Shown here: piece after piece, positions 33,807 through 43,612 of the stretch
Position numbering within the stretch: the stretch's first letter is position 1
Layout of the letters: every line of letters starts with the position of its first letter
DNA from: Paraburkholderia sp. CNPSo 3274
GTDB taxonomy: Bacteria; Pseudomonadota; Gammaproteobacteria; Burkholderiales; Burkholderiaceae
Reading direction: 5' to 3'
Length of the DNA: 64,000 nucleotides
Assembly (NCBI RefSeq): GCF_024206475.1
Contig: NZ_JAMBPR010000001.1
Span: forward strand, 62,001-126,000
Position numbers and translations under genes: made by a program
Notes under the pieces: model-generated
Told to the model about the DNA's origin: nothing
Databases searched by the model: none
The model's input: the letters and a program-made list of their open reading frames with translations, nothing else

Positions 33807-35942
33807 GTGACCATTTCGACGCCCCTCGCGCCCGCCCCCGACGACATCCTGCGCGAAGCCAATGCGCACTGCGAAGCGCACCGCTTTGCCGACGCGCTTG
33901 CGTTGCTCGAACCGCATGTCGGCGGCCAACACGGGGCAACGGACGACGCCGCGCTCGCGCCGGCGCTCAATCTCGCGGCGCTGAGCGCAATGGGCACGGG
34001 CGACGCGGCGCGCGCCCAGGCGTTGTGGCAGCGCTGCCTCGCGGCAAAGCCCGACTTCGCGCAGGCGTACAGCGGTCTCGGCGCACTCTTTGCGGCGCTC
34101 GGCGTCCTCGATCAAGCCCAGGCGCTCTATGAACGGCTGCTGAGCCTGGCGCCCGCCGACGCCGACGCACGCAGCAATCTGGGCGTCGTCCTGCAGCGCC
34201 AGACGCGCCACGCCGAAGCGGAAGCTGCCTTTCGCGCTGTGCTCGCGGACTGCCCTGCTCACGCCGACGCCCACTACAACCTCGGCCTCCTGCTGCAGGG
34301 ACAAGGCCGCCACGCAGAAGCCGAAAGCGCGTTTCGCGGCGCCATCGCCGCGAATGCGCGCCATGCGAAGGCGTACAACGCGCTCGGCACACTGCTGCGG
34401 GATAAGGCGCGCGGCGACGAGGCCGCCGAGGCCTTTCGGCAGGCCCTGCTGATCCACCCGCAGTATCCGGAGGCGCTCAACAATCTCGCCACGCTGCTCA
34501 AGGCGTCCGGCAAGCTCACCGAAGCGGAACTCGCGGTTCGCCTGGCGCTGCAGATTCGCCCCAATTTCATCGATGCGCTGAACAACCTCGGTTGCGTGCT
34601 CACCGACCTCAAGCGCGTACCCGAGGCGGAGGTGGCTTTCCGCCAGACGCTCGCACTCGCGCCGAACCACGCCGAAGCGCAGTACAACCTCGGCGTCGCG
34701 CTGCATACGCTCGAGCGGCTACCCGAGGCCGAGGCGGCGTATCGCGAGACGCTGCGCCGCCTGCCGGGCCGCGTCGAGGCTTATAACAATCTCGGCTGTG
34801 TGCTGATGGCGCTCGGGCGCCGCGGCGAAGCGCTCGAGGTGCTCCATGAAGCCGTGGCCGTACGGCCCGATTTCGCCGAGGCGCACTTCAATATCGCGAG
34901 CTTGCACAAGGAGTACGGCCGGCTCGACGAAGCGGAGGCCGGCTACCGCCGCGCGCTTGCTACGAACCCCGAATACGGCGACGCGAAATTCCGCCTCGCC
35001 ACGCTGCTCATCAGCATGGGCCGCTTCGAAGAAGGCTTCGCGCGCTACGAATGCCGCTATACGATGCCCGGTTTCGTGCATCACGCGACGCAACGTCTGC
35101 TGCAATGTCCCGCGTGGCACGGCGAGCCGCTCGCTGGCAAATCGCTGCTGCTGTGGCAGGAAGACGGCCTCGGCGACATGCTGCAATTCGGGCGCTATGC
35201 GCGCGTGCTCAAGGCGCAGGGCGCGGCGCACGTCGCGTTCGCCTGCCAGCCGCCCCTGCATCGGCTCTTTCGCGGCGTGGAAGGCATCGACGCCGTGCTC
35301 GACCACGAAGCCGGCGCGGCTGCAGCCGGCCACTTCGACTACTGGGTGAGCCCGATCAGCGCGCCGCACCGTCTAGGCACGACGATGGAGACGATCCCCG
35401 CGCCGCTCGTCTATACGCCCGAGCCCGCGCTCGTCGAGCACTGGGGCGCGCGCCTCGCCACGCTCTCGCCAGGCCGGCGCATCGGCATCGTCTGGAAGGG
35501 CAACCCGAAGCATTTCAACGACGCGCACCGCTCGCTACCCTCGCTTGCCGCGCTCGCTCCGCTCTGGAACCTGCCGGACGTGCAGTTCGTGAGCCTGCAA
35601 AAAGGTCAGGGAGAAGACGAGGCGCAGAATCCGCCGGCAAGCCTGCCTCTGCTGCACCTCGGCACCGATGTGGGCGATTTCGTCGATACCGCGGCGATCA
35701 TCGCGCAGCTCGATCTCGTGATTTGCGTGGATACGTCCACGGCGCATCTGGCGGCGTCGCTCGGCAAGCCGTGCTGGGTGCTGCTGCCGCAGTACGACCT
35801 GGACTGGCGCTGGATGCACGACCGCGAAGATTCGCCGTGGTATCCGGGCACGATCCGCCTGTTCCGCCAGCGCATGAACGAAGCATGGAGCGCCGTAGTG
35901 GAGCGCGTGCGCGCGGCGTGCGCGGAGCGCTTCGGCGTTTGA
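33807..35942 (+). CDS. TPR-repeat protein with GT9-like glycosyltransferase domain
   Basis: About 711 aa; the GTG at 33807 is a guess, as no good ribosome site is seen and GTG at 33765 is in frame. Residues 10-410 are a row of about eleven tetratricopeptide repeats (e.g. YSGLGALFAALGVLDQAQAL, AYNNLGCVLMALGRRGEAL). The last 280 residues resemble heptosyltransferase-type GT-B enzymes: LLLWQEDGLGDMLQFGRY, RIGIVWKGNPKHFNDAHR, and DLVICVDTSTAHLAASLGKP. Such fusions are found in betaproteobacteria beside flagellar or surface glycosylation genes, but here there are none. It probably glycosylates proteins or polysaccharides in the cytoplasm. Confidence 0.8.
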   Translation: MTISTPLAPAPDDILREANAHCEAHRFADALALLEPHVGGQHGATDDAALAPALNLAALSAMGTGDAARAQALWQRCLAAKPDFAQAYSGLGALFAALGVLDQAQALYERLLSLAPADADARSNLGVVLQRQTRHAEAEAAFRAVLADCPAHADAHYNLGLLLQGQGRHAEAESAFRGAIAANARHAKAYNALGTLLRDKARGDEAAEAFRQALLIHPQYPEALNNLATLLKASGKLTEAELAVRLALQIRPNFIDALNNLGCVLTDLKRVPEAEVAFRQTLALAPNHAEAQYNLGVALHTLERLPEAEAAYRETLRRLPGRVEAYNNLGCVLMALGRRGEALEVLHEAVAVRPDFAEAHFNIASLHKEYGRLDEAEAGYRRALATNPEYGDAKFRLATLLISMGRFEEGFARYECRYTMPGFVHHATQRLLQCPAWHGEPLAGKSLLLWQEDGLGDMLQFGRYARVLKAQGAAHVAFACQPPLHRLFRGVEGIDAVLDHEAGAAAAGHFDYWVSPISAPHRLGTTMETIPAPLVYTPEPALVEHWGARLATLSPGRRIGIVWKGNPKHFNDAHRSLPSLAALAPLWNLPDVQFVSLQKGQGEDEAQNPPASLPLLHLGTDVGDFVDTAAIIAQLDLVICVDTSTAHLAASLGKPCWVLLPQYDLDWRWMHDREDSPWYPGTIRLFRQRMNEAWSAVVERVRAACAERFGV

Positions 35943-35987
35943 AACGGGGTTTGAAAATCCGGGGGATGCGAGAGGTGCTCGCGCGCC

Positions 35988-36206
35988 TCAATCCCAGATG
36001 TTGCGGAACGCCACGGCGGCGATCACCGGCACGCACATCACGAGCGGAATGGCGAAGTACGGAATCTCCAGATCGACGACCCACTTGTAGACGATCCAGC
36101 CGATACCCAGCGCGAGCGTAAGCACGCCAACGAGCGCCGTGAGGGTGTTCAGCAGCCACGTGGGCGGCTGCTTGCGCGCGGGTTTATTCTCGGGTGACGG
36201 GTTCAT
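35988..36206 (-). CDS. Small two-helix membrane protein, hypothetical
   Basis: 72 aa. Two hydrophobic segments are evident (LNTLTALVGVLTLALGIGWIVY and IPYFAIPLVMCVPVIAAVAF) after a basic, Pro-rich start (MNPSPENKPARKQPP). ATG at 36206 is the only sensible start. It converges with the TPR glycosyltransferase gene (45 bases between stops). I do not recognise a family or function. Confidence 0.6.
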   Translation of the reverse strand: MNPSPENKPARKQPPTWLLNTLTALVGVLTLALGIGWIVYKWVVDLEIPYFAIPLVMCVPVIAAVAFRNIWD

Positions 36207-36393
36207 GGCGGCGGTGGCGAAAAGCGAAAACGTCTCGGTCCGGACTTCGGATGGTGTGTATTTTACCCCGCCGCACGCCTTCAGCCTAAGCCCGACGCAG
36301 CGGCGCCTTTACCTGCCAGGTAATCGATTCCCTACCCAGCGCGCCCTATTCTCGTAAGCGTTGACCCGCCCTTTCACGCTCACGAGACCTGCC

Positions 36394-36741
36394 ATGACCG
36401 CCTACGCCATTGCCCATCTGCGCGACGTCGAACCTTGCCCCGCCATCGTCGAATATCTGGAGAAGATCGACGCCACGCTCGCCCCTTTCGGCGGCCGTTT
36501 CATCATTCACGGTGGACGCGTGGAGCAGCTCGAGGGCAAGTTTTCCGGCGACCTCATCATGATCGAATTCGCCAGCCGCGAGATCGCGCGCGCGTGGTAT
36601 CGCTCCAGCGCCTATCGAGCGATCCTGCCGCTGCGCGCGGAGCACTCGCGCGGCGAAGTGTTCCTGATCGATCAAGTCGCGATGCCGCATCGCGCGACCG
36701 ACGTGCTGCGTCCCGCTCACGAAATCGGCTCCGCGAAGTGA
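36394..36741 (+). CDS. DUF1330 family protein
   Basis: 115 aa from ATG at 36394. The family pattern is clear: AYAIAHLRDVEPCPAIVEYL, then GGRFIIHGGRVEQLEG and a region with IMIEFASREIARAWYRSSAY and FLIDQV. DUF1330 proteins share the ferredoxin-like dimeric alpha-beta barrel fold and are small cytoplasmic proteins of unknown role. No operon partner. Confidence 0.85.
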   Translation: MTAYAIAHLRDVEPCPAIVEYLEKIDATLAPFGGRFIIHGGRVEQLEGKFSGDLIMIEFASREIARAWYRSSAYRAILPLRAEHSRGEVFLIDQVAMPHRATDVLRPAHEIGSAK

Positions 36742-36898
36742 AAGCTTTTCGTTAGCTGACCACCGGCAGCGAATGCTTTTCGCACAGCACGTTTGCAAAG
36801 GAAATTCATCGCCTGCAAACGTTTTCGTGCATTTCACAATTCTTTCTTCAACGACGGCGAAACTGTGCGCGCCCCATCCCCACAGAACGGATGCGCAC

Positions 36899-37360
36899 AT
36901 GAGAATACGCCTTCCCAAGCGCGTGTCGACGACCCTGTCGACCGCGACGATCGTTGTACTCACAACCATCATGCTCGATGCATGCGGCCCGGGCTACGGC
37001 TCGTCGGCGGCTTCGCCGACGCCGGATACATCGGAAAACCAGAGCGCCGCAGCGCAATCGCCATTGGCGAATAGCGCGCGGATAGTGCCGTTGCCAACGT
37101 CCGACACAAACACGCCGGCGAGCACGTCGGCGAACGCCTCAACGAACACCTCGACGAACCCGAGCGCCATACCCGCTTATGGCGCGAACGCGGCAACCGC
37201 CGCGAACACCGCGAGCGACCCCGTGCAAGGCGCACAGGCCAGCCTCGCCGCCGACAGCGACCAGGTCACGCCAGTCTTGAGCTACGCGCCTGGAGACAGC
37301 GCGCAGACCCAGGCCAGCAACGGCAACGATTCAAGCAGTCCCGCAACGTCCAGCCATTGA
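36899..37360 (+). CDS. Low-complexity lipoprotein, hypothetical
   Basis: 153 aa from ATG at 36899. A lipoprotein signal is visible: basic start (MRIRLPKRVSTTLS), hydrophobic core and lipobox LDAC with Cys29. The mature part is Ala, Ser, Thr, Asn and Pro rich with no predicted fold, e.g. stretches of NAST repeats. Such a chain is likely a disordered, surface-exposed or periplasmic spacer. It lies 78 bases upstream of the phospholipase C gene on the same strand and may be cotranscribed. Family unknown. Confidence 0.55.
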   Translation: MRIRLPKRVSTTLSTATIVVLTTIMLDACGPGYGSSAASPTPDTSENQSAAAQSPLANSARIVPLPTSDTNTPASTSANASTNTSTNPSAIPAYGANAATAANTASDPVQGAQASLAADSDQVTPVLSYAPGDSAQTQASNGNDSSSPATSSH

Positions 37361-37438
37361 AGCATTGCACCTGCGTGCCCGTGGGCCAGTACGCCGTCGG
37401 GCACGACACTCCAACCCCAAGCAGAAAGGTGAGCAACA

Positions 37439-39568
37439 ATGACGTCAAACAGCCGTCGCCGTTTCCTGCAGACCGTCGCGCAATCGGGCGCCGCCGCCGC
37501 AGCGATGACCGTTCTTCCCGAGTCGATCCGCAATGCGCTGGCCATTCCGGCCAATTCGCGCACGGGCACGATCCGCGATGTCGAGCACATCGTCGTGTTC
37601 ATGCAGGAGAACCGTTCGTTCGACCATTACTTCGGCCATATGCGCGGCGTGCGCGGCTATAACGACCGCCTGCCCATTGCGCTGCCGGGCGGCCTGCCGG
37701 TGTGGTATCAGCCTTCGAAGGAAGACGCCACGAAGCCCGTGCTGCCGTTCCACCTCGACACGTTCAAGACGAGCGCGCAATGCGTGGGCGACCTCGACCA
37801 CTCGTGGTACCCGACGCAGTACGCGATCAACAACGGTCTGTACAACCAGTGGCCGCAGTACAAGACCGACATGACGATGGGCTATTACCTGCGCGCGGAC
37901 ATCCCGTTCCACTACGCGCTGGCCGACGCCTTCACGGTGTGCGACAACTACTTCTGCTCGCTGCCTGGCCCGACGCACCCGAACCGCTCGTATCTCATGA
38001 CCGGCATGGTCGATCCGAGCGGCACGATGGGCGGCCCGCTGCTCGACAACAACGATTTCGTGGACGGCGACGTGCCGCCGACGTATCAACTGCTTTCGTG
38101 GACGACCTACCCCGAGCGCCTGCAGGCCGCCGGCGTCTCCTGGCAGATCTACCAGCAGGGCACGAACGGCAGCGACCCGCTGAACGGCAACTACGGCACG
38201 AACATCCTGCAGAACTTCGCGAATTTCATCAACGCGCAGCCCGGCTCGGCGCTCTACCAGCGCGCGCAAACGGTGCGCACCATCGCCGACCTGAAAAACG
38301 ACGTACTCCAGAACAATTTGCCGCAAGTCTCGTGGCTGCTGCCGCCGGCCGCGTTCTCGGAGCATCCGAAGTACACGCCGGCCTATGGCGCGGAATACAC
38401 CTCGCAGATCATCGAAGCGCTGACTTCGAACCCCGACGTGTGGAGCAAGACCGTGCTCTTCATCATGTATGACGAGAACGATGGCTTCTTCGACCATATC
38501 GTGCCGCCGCAGCCGCCCACGACGTCCACGCAGGGCAAGTCGACGGTGAACGTGGACGGCGAGATCCACGACGTGGTCAACCCGCTGCGCGGCGGCAAAT
38601 ACACCGCCGACGGCCTGCCCTATGGCCTGGGACCGCGCGTGCCGATGACGGTCGTCTCGCCGTGGACCAAGGGCGGCTTCGTCTGCTCGCAGGTGTTCGA
38701 CCACACTTCGGTGATCCGCTTCATCGAGGCGCGTTTCGGCGTGCAGGAGCCCAACATCACGGCGTGGCGCCGCGCGGTGTGCGGCGACCTCACCACGTGC
38801 TTCGACTTCCGCACGCCCGACGCCACGATGCCCACGCTGCCCGACACGAGCAACTACATGACGCTCGCCGACAACCAGTGCTCGGCCAACTCGGCGCCCA
38901 CGGTGCCGGCCACGCCGCTGCCGATCGACGCGCAGGAGCCCGGCGTGCGCTACGCGCGCGCGCTGCCCTACGAGCTTCATGTGAACGCGAAGCCCGAAGC
39001 GCAGAACAACACGCTTTCGATCACGTTCGCGAACAAGGGCCGTCAGGGCGCGCACTTCTACGTGTACGGCACGAACCGCAGTGACGGCCCGTGGCGCTAT
39101 ACGGTCGAAGCGGGCAAGTCGCTCGACGACACGTGGGACCTGAGCGTGACGAACGGCGTCTATGCGTTCGAGGTGCATGGCCCGAACGGCTTCCTGCGCC
39201 GCTTTGCGGGTACGGCCGCGCAATCGGGTCCGGGCAAGTCTGGCCGCGCACCGGCGCCTGCCGTGACTGCGCACTACGACGTGGCCAACGGCAACCTCTT
39301 CCTCAGGTTCTCGAACGCGGGCAGCAGCGTCGCGCACCTGAACGTGAGCGACAACGCCTATGGCGCGCACGAGCGCAACGTGGTCGTGCCGGCCGGCGCT
39401 CAAGTCGACGAAGTCTGGGTCCTCGCCGCGAGCCATCACTGGTACGACCTCACGGTCACGAGCCGCGACGACGCCACGTTCGCCTGGCGCTTCGCCGGAC
39501 ACATCGAGAACGGCCGGCCGAGCATCAGCGACCCCGCGGCCGTTGCGCCGGTCACGAAGCTGAGCTGA
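37439..39568 (+). CDS. Phosphocholine-specific phospholipase C, Tat-exported
   Basis: 709 aa. It begins with a twin-arginine signal (SRRRFLQTVAQSGAAAAAM). The catalytic phosphoesterase domain opens VEHIVVFMQENRSFDHYFG, followed by metal-site stretches PGPTHPNRSYL and MYDENDGFFDHIVPP. Two C-terminal repeats (starting near residue 510 and 610) match the DUF756 modules of PlcN/PlcH (HFYVYGTNRSDG, HLNVSDNAYG). It cleaves phosphatidylcholine or sphingomyelin outside the cytoplasm for phosphate or choline or as a virulence factor. The length matches PlcN. No chaperone gene plcR is beside it. A strong terminator follows. Confidence 0.93.
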   Translation: MTSNSRRRFLQTVAQSGAAAAAMTVLPESIRNALAIPANSRTGTIRDVEHIVVFMQENRSFDHYFGHMRGVRGYNDRLPIALPGGLPVWYQPSKEDATKPVLPFHLDTFKTSAQCVGDLDHSWYPTQYAINNGLYNQWPQYKTDMTMGYYLRADIPFHYALADAFTVCDNYFCSLPGPTHPNRSYLMTGMVDPSGTMGGPLLDNNDFVDGDVPPTYQLLSWTTYPERLQAAGVSWQIYQQGTNGSDPLNGNYGTNILQNFANFINAQPGSALYQRAQTVRTIADLKNDVLQNNLPQVSWLLPPAAFSEHPKYTPAYGAEYTSQIIEALTSNPDVWSKTVLFIMYDENDGFFDHIVPPQPPTTSTQGKSTVNVDGEIHDVVNPLRGGKYTADGLPYGLGPRVPMTVVSPWTKGGFVCSQVFDHTSVIRFIEARFGVQEPNITAWRRAVCGDLTTCFDFRTPDATMPTLPDTSNYMTLADNQCSANSAPTVPATPLPIDAQEPGVRYARALPYELHVNAKPEAQNNTLSITFANKGRQGAHFYVYGTNRSDGPWRYTVEAGKSLDDTWDLSVTNGVYAFEVHGPNGFLRRFAGTAAQSGPGKSGRAPAPAVTAHYDVANGNLFLRFSNAGSSVAHLNVSDNAYGAHERNVVVPAGAQVDEVWVLAASHHWYDLTVTSRDDATFAWRFAGHIENGRPSISDPAAVAPVTKLS

Positions 39569-39616
39569 GCCCGACGCAAGACACGGCCTTACGATTTCTT
39601 TTCTGTTTCCCTATTT

Positions 39617-39644
39617 GCGGCGCCTTCGGGCGCCGCTTTTTTTT
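39617..39644 (+). terminator. Strong terminator after phospholipase C
   Basis: Perfect 8-bp stem GCGGCGCC/GGCGCCGC with a stable TTCG tetraloop, followed by eight T. It lies 49 bases after the phospholipase stop. The rest of the 304-bp gap to the aldehyde dehydrogenase (39569-39872) holds the next gene's promoter and one further hairpin. Confidence 0.9.
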
Positions 39645-39798
39645 CCTGTCTTCTTCGTGGCCAACGCAACGCTCGAGTTTTGACCCGTTGATGCGCTTCT
39701 TCTCATAGTGTGGGTTAAAAAGGGCCAACGTATCCTTCGCAATGGCACGCCCTGCAGCATCTGCGAACCAGTGGCACAATGGGCGCTCCGCATTTTCC

Positions 39799-39839
39799 GG
39801 CTCCCGCCTGCGCGCTTTGCCGTGCGCGCGGCGGGAGCC
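39799..39839. other. Hairpin in the leader of the aldehyde dehydrogenase gene
   Basis: Arms of 16 bp (10 bp GGCTCCCGCC then, after one bulged T, 6 bp GCGCGC) with an 8-base loop, ending 33 bases before the ALDH start. There is no T-run, so it is not a classical terminator; it could be a leader structure or a remnant palindromic element. Confidence 0.4.
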
Positions 39840-39872
39840 TGTCGTTGAACCGTTGAAAAGGATCGTCCCATC

Positions 39873-41315
39873 ATGAGTTCCAGCGTGAAGCCCTATCCCA
39901 ACACCCAGATCTACATCGACGGCGCATGGCGCGCCGGCGCGAAGACGATTGCTGTGATCGACCCCGCGACCGAAGCGGAAATCGGCCGCCTGAGCCTCGC
40001 AAGCGAGCAGGACCTTTCGGATGCGGCCACCGCAGCCGAGCGCGCCTTCCGCGAATGGCGCAAGGTCTCGCCGCTCGAGCGCAGCAAGCTCATGCGCCGC
40101 GCCGCGCAACTGCTGCGCGATCGCGCAGACGACATCGCCGCGATCATGACGCGCGAGCAGGGCAAGCCGTTTGGCGAAGCGAAGCTCGAAACGCTCGCAG
40201 GCGGCGACACGATCGACTGGTTCGCCGAAGAAGGCCGCCGCACGTACGGCCGCGTGATCCCGTCGCGTTCGGACGCCGTTCGCCAGATCGTCACGCGCGA
40301 GCCGGTGGGTCCGGTCGCCGCGTTCACGCCCTGGAACTTCCCGCTCAACCAGGCCGTGCGCAAGGTGTCGGCCGCGCTCGCCTCGGGCTGTACCGTCGTG
40401 CTCAAGGGACCGGAAGAAACGCCGGCCAGCTGCGCCGAACTCGTGAAGGTGTTCGCCGACGCGGGCCTGCCCGCAGGCGTGCTGAACCTCGTGTTCGGCG
40501 TGCCTTCGGAAGTGTCGTCGTACCTGATCGCGCATCCGGCGATCCGCAAGATCTCGTTCACGGGCTCGACGCCGGTGGGCAAGCTGCTCGCCTCGAAGGC
40601 CGGCGAGCACATGAAGCGCGCGACGATGGAACTGGGCGGCCACGCCCCCGCCATCGTGTTCGCCGACGCCGACGTGCCGCGCGCCGCGAAGCTGCTCGCG
40701 AGCGCGAAGTTCCGCAACGCGGGTCAGGTTTGCATCTCGCCCACGCGCTTCATGGTGGAAGACGCCGCGTATGACGAGTTCGTCGAGCACTTCGTCGCGA
40801 CGACGCGCGCGATCAAGGTGGGCAACGGTCTCGAAGACGGCGTGCAGATGGGCCCGCTCGCGAATGATCGCCGCCTCGCCGCAATGGAACGCCTCGTGGC
40901 CGATGCGCGCGAACAGGGCGCGAAGGTGCTGACGGGCGGCGAGCGCGTGGGCCGCGAAGGCTACTTCTTCGCGCCGACTGTGCTCACCGACGTGCCGCTT
41001 TCCGCGCGCATCATGAACGAAGAGCCGTTCGGCCCGATCGCGCCGATCTCGCGTTTCTCGAGCTACAAGGACGCGATCGTCGAAGCGAACCGTCTGCCGT
41101 ACGGTCTCGCCGCGTATGCCTACACGCGTTCGAGCGCGACCTCGGCCGCACTCTCCGACGACGTGGAAACCGGCATGCTGTCGATCAACCATCATGGCCT
41201 CGCCCTGCCGGAAACGCCGTTTGGCGGCGTGAAGGATTCGGGTTACGGCTCGGAAGGCGGCAGCGAAGCGATGGAAGCCTATCTCGTCACGAAGTTCGTT
41301 TCCGAGCATCGTTGA
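39873..41315 (+). CDS. NAD(P)-dependent aldehyde dehydrogenase, succinate-semialdehyde dehydrogenase type
   Basis: 480 aa. ALDH superfamily hallmarks: [15 protein letters not shown], the Glu of [12 protein letters not shown], the catalytic Cys in [12 protein letters not shown], and the C-terminal [11 protein letters not shown]. The sequence resembles GabD-like enzymes that oxidise succinate semialdehyde or related short aldehydes, but the substrate specificity cannot be settled by eye. AAGGA lies at good distance before ATG 39873. Monocistronic; the nearby GFA gene converges on it. Confidence 0.88.
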   Translation: MSSSVKPYPNTQIYIDGAWRAGAKTIAVIDPATEAEIGRLSLASEQDLSDAATAAERAFREWRKVSPLERSKLMRRAAQLLRDRADDIAAIMTREQGKPFGEAKLETLAGGDTIDWFAEEGRRTYGRVIPSRSDAVRQIVTREPVGPVAAFTPWNFPLNQAVRKVSAALASGCTVVLKGPEETPASCAELVKVFADAGLPAGVLNLVFGVPSEVSSYLIAHPAIRKISFTGSTPVGKLLASKAGEHMKRATMELGGHAPAIVFADADVPRAAKLLASAKFRNAGQVCISPTRFMVEDAAYDEFVEHFVATTRAIKVGNGLEDGVQMGPLANDRRLAAMERLVADAREQGAKVLTGGERVGREGYFFAPTVLTDVPLSARIMNEEPFGPIAPISRFSSYKDAIVEANRLPYGLAAYAYTRSSATSAALSDDVETGMLSINHHGLALPETPFGGVKDSGYGSEGGSEAMEAYLVTKFVSEHR

Positions 41316-41350
41316 TCGCTTCACGCTGAAAACGCGCGCGCTTTTCCGGC

Positions 41351-41749
41351 TTACGGTGCGGGAAGCGCACGCGGATAGTGCGGCAAGCCGTCCGCGAGTT
41401 GCACCCAGGCAAGCTTTTGCGAGGTCCAGCTGTGATTGTCGGGCGGCGCGTCGTCGGGACGATCGAGCGTGCCTGTCGCAACGTCGATCTCGCCCGCGAA
41501 CGTCGCATGCCGGTAGGTGAGCGGCGTGCCGCAATCGGCGCAGAACGCGCGCTCGACGCCCGGACTCGACGCATGCGTTTTCGTTGCGCCCGCAACGAGC
41601 CGGAACGCACTCCAGGGCACGCTGATCCAGCCGACGAACGGCGCGCCCGTTGCGCGCCGGCAATCCACGCAATGGCACACCGTGCTGCCAACCGGCGCAG
41701 CCGAAATCTGGTAGCGGACCTTGCCGCATAAACAGCCGCCAGTCAGCAT
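41351..41749 (-). CDS. GFA-family (glutathione-dependent formaldehyde-activating enzyme-like) zinc protein
   Basis: 132 aa from ATG at 41749, with AAGGAGAG upstream. The Cys pattern of the GFA/CENP-V fold is complete: GGCLCGKVRY, CHCVDCRRATGA and FCADCGTPL. These bind one or two zinc ions. Despite the family name most members have no shown role in formaldehyde metabolism. Divergent from the catalase-like peroxidase gene. Function unknown beyond the fold. Confidence 0.88.
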   Translation of the reverse strand: MLTGGCLCGKVRYQISAAPVGSTVCHCVDCRRATGAPFVGWISVPWSAFRLVAGATKTHASSPGVERAFCADCGTPLTYRHATFAGEIDVATGTLDRPDDAPPDNHSWTSQKLAWVQLADGLPHYPRALPAP

Positions 41750-41964
41750 CGCTCTCTCCTTCGTGCACCTGATCTGCTCAACGCTTTCAGCGGTGTAAGC
41801 TCGAGCATGGTTGCACGATTTTGCTTCGCGCATGGAATAAAACGCGCAGACGTGTTGTTGACGCCAGTAACGCCCCTGGCGCCATCGACTGGATCCATCA
41901 TGCACACACTCGCACACATTTCGCTTTCGCTTGCGTTGCAGCGCGCGCACGCCGGAGCACGCCC

Positions 41965-43023
41965 GTGAACCGCACCTCGATCTGCGTGCCATGCCGGCTC
42001 GCGGCCATCGCTGCCGTGGTGGGTTGCGCTGGCGCGGCGTTTGCATGGACGGCCGGTTGGCTTACGCCGAATCGCATAACCGCGCCGCACATCATCAATA
42101 CGTTCGAGTCGAACTACGGTATCCATACGGGCTATCGGCGCAATCACGCCAAGGGACTCTGCGTGGAAGGCTGGTTCGAAAGCAACGGAAACGGCGCGCA
42201 AGTCTCGCGAGCGGCGGTGTTCGCGCCAGGACGCACGCCCGTGATTGGACGCTTCGCCATTCCCGGCAGCAACCCTGCCGCGCCGGACGCGAGCACGCCC
42301 GTGCGCAGCATGGCGCTACTCTTCCAGTTGCAGGACGGCGAGCAGTGGCGCACCGGCATGAATTCCGTGCCAATCTTCGTCGTTCGCACCCCGAAGCAGT
42401 TCTATAGCCAACTGGTCGCCTCGAAACCGGATCCGGCAACGGGCAAGCCCGACCCCGCGAAGCTCGACGCCTTCTTCCAGGCGAACCCGGAAACGCTGCC
42501 GTTCCGCACGTGGCTGAAGGCGCACCCGCCCTCCTCCAGTTTCGCTAACACGGCGTTCTACAGCGTCAATGCGTTCATCGCGACCGACGCCGCCGGCAAC
42601 CCGCATGCCGTGCGCTGGCAGACCGTGCCCGAAGTGGCCTACGCACCGCAAACGCCCGCAGAAAAAGCCGACCCGAACTTCCTCGCCGACGACTTTTCCA
42701 CGCGTTTCGCTGGGGGGCCGCTACGTTGGCATCTGGTGCTCACGGTCGCAGCACCCGGCGACCCCACGAACGACGCCACCCAGTCATGGCCCGCGGACCG
42801 CCAGCAGATCGACGCCGGCACACTGGTATTGCAGCGTGCCGAACCGCAAGCCAACGGCATGTGCCGCGACGTGAATTACGATCCGACCATCTTGCCGAGC
42901 GGCCTGAAGCCTTCGGACGACCCCTTGCTCGCCGCCCGTTCGGCAGCGTATTCCGTTTCGTTCAATCGACGCACGCGTGAGGAAGCCAACCTCGCGCAAA
43001 CGCATGGAGGCGCGCAGCCATGA
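41965..43023 (+). CDS. Catalase-family peroxidase, membrane-anchored or exported (SrpA-like)
   Basis: 352 aa from GTG at 41965, with GGAG 8 bases upstream. A signal anchor (AAIAAVVGCAGAAFAWTAGW) is followed by the minicatalase core: GYRRNHAKGLCVEGWF with the distal His, GRTPVIGRFAIPG, SMALLFQLQDGEQWRTGMN and a C-terminal YDPTILPSGLKPSDDPLL. It is about half the length of a full catalase, as usual for SrpA-type haem peroxidases, and works in the periplasm. The stop overlaps the start of the cytochrome b561 gene (ATGA), so the pair probably exchange electrons. Confidence 0.88.
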   Translation: MNRTSICVPCRLAAIAAVVGCAGAAFAWTAGWLTPNRITAPHIINTFESNYGIHTGYRRNHAKGLCVEGWFESNGNGAQVSRAAVFAPGRTPVIGRFAIPGSNPAAPDASTPVRSMALLFQLQDGEQWRTGMNSVPIFVVRTPKQFYSQLVASKPDPATGKPDPAKLDAFFQANPETLPFRTWLKAHPPSSSFANTAFYSVNAFIATDAAGNPHAVRWQTVPEVAYAPQTPAEKADPNFLADDFSTRFAGGPLRWHLVLTVAAPGDPTNDATQSWPADRQQIDAGTLVLQRAEPQANGMCRDVNYDPTILPSGLKPSDDPLLAARSAAYSVSFNRRTREEANLAQTHGGAQP

Positions 43024-43565
43024 AACAACCGGGCCAACACTTCAGCGCACTCCAGCGCCTTCTGCATTGGTCGATGGCAATCCTGATCGTCACGATGCTG
43101 TTCGTTGGCGTGGGAATGGTCTCGACCGTCTCGAGGCTGCATGACACCCTGCTCGCGCTCCACCGGCCGCTGGGTATCGCGCTGCTCGCGCTCGTGCTCC
43201 TGCGCCTGGCCGTGCGGCTCACGCGCGGCGCGCCCCCCTTGCCCGCCGATCTGCCCATATGGCAGCGCCTTGGCGCGCACGCCTCGCATCTCGTGCTCTA
43301 TGCGTTGATGATCGCCATGCCGCTGATCGGCTGGTCGATGCTATCCGCGGGCGGCTATCCCATCGTGATGTTCGGCGGCGTGCACCTTCCGCCGATTGTG
43401 CCGCATGACGTCACACTTTATGCATGGCTGCGCGCCGCGCATACGTGGCTTGCCATGGCGCTCTACGCGACCGTCCTGCTGCATCTGGGCGCCGCGCTCT
43501 TTCACGCGCTCATTCGCCGCGACGGCGTGCTCGGCAGCATGGCGCGCGGCGAGGCACGCAGCTGA
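43020..43565 (+). CDS. Cytochrome b561-type di-haem membrane protein
   Basis: 181 aa, four membrane helices. Candidate haem-ligand His residues are at RLLHWSMAILIV (helix 1), TLLALHRPLG (helix 2), LGAHASHLVLY (helix 3) and VLLHLGAALFHAL (helix 4), as in bacterial CybB-like proteins. It would pass electrons from the quinone pool to a periplasmic acceptor, here most likely the catalase-like peroxidase with which its start overlaps. Family call firm. Confidence 0.88.
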   Translation: MKQPGQHFSALQRLLHWSMAILIVTMLFVGVGMVSTVSRLHDTLLALHRPLGIALLALVLLRLAVRLTRGAPPLPADLPIWQRLGAHASHLVLYALMIAMPLIGWSMLSAGGYPIVMFGGVHLPPIVPHDVTLYAWLRAAHTWLAMALYATVLLHLGAALFHALIRRDGVLGSMARGEARS

Positions 43566-43612
43566 CGCAAGGTTCCTGCGCGTGGAAAGCGCGCGGGGAC
43601 CTCGCCTGTGAA

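Noticed and set aside
37445..39502. Open minus-strand frame of 685 codons across phospholipase C
   Set aside because: Opposite-strand shadow; the plus-strand product is clearly the real gene.
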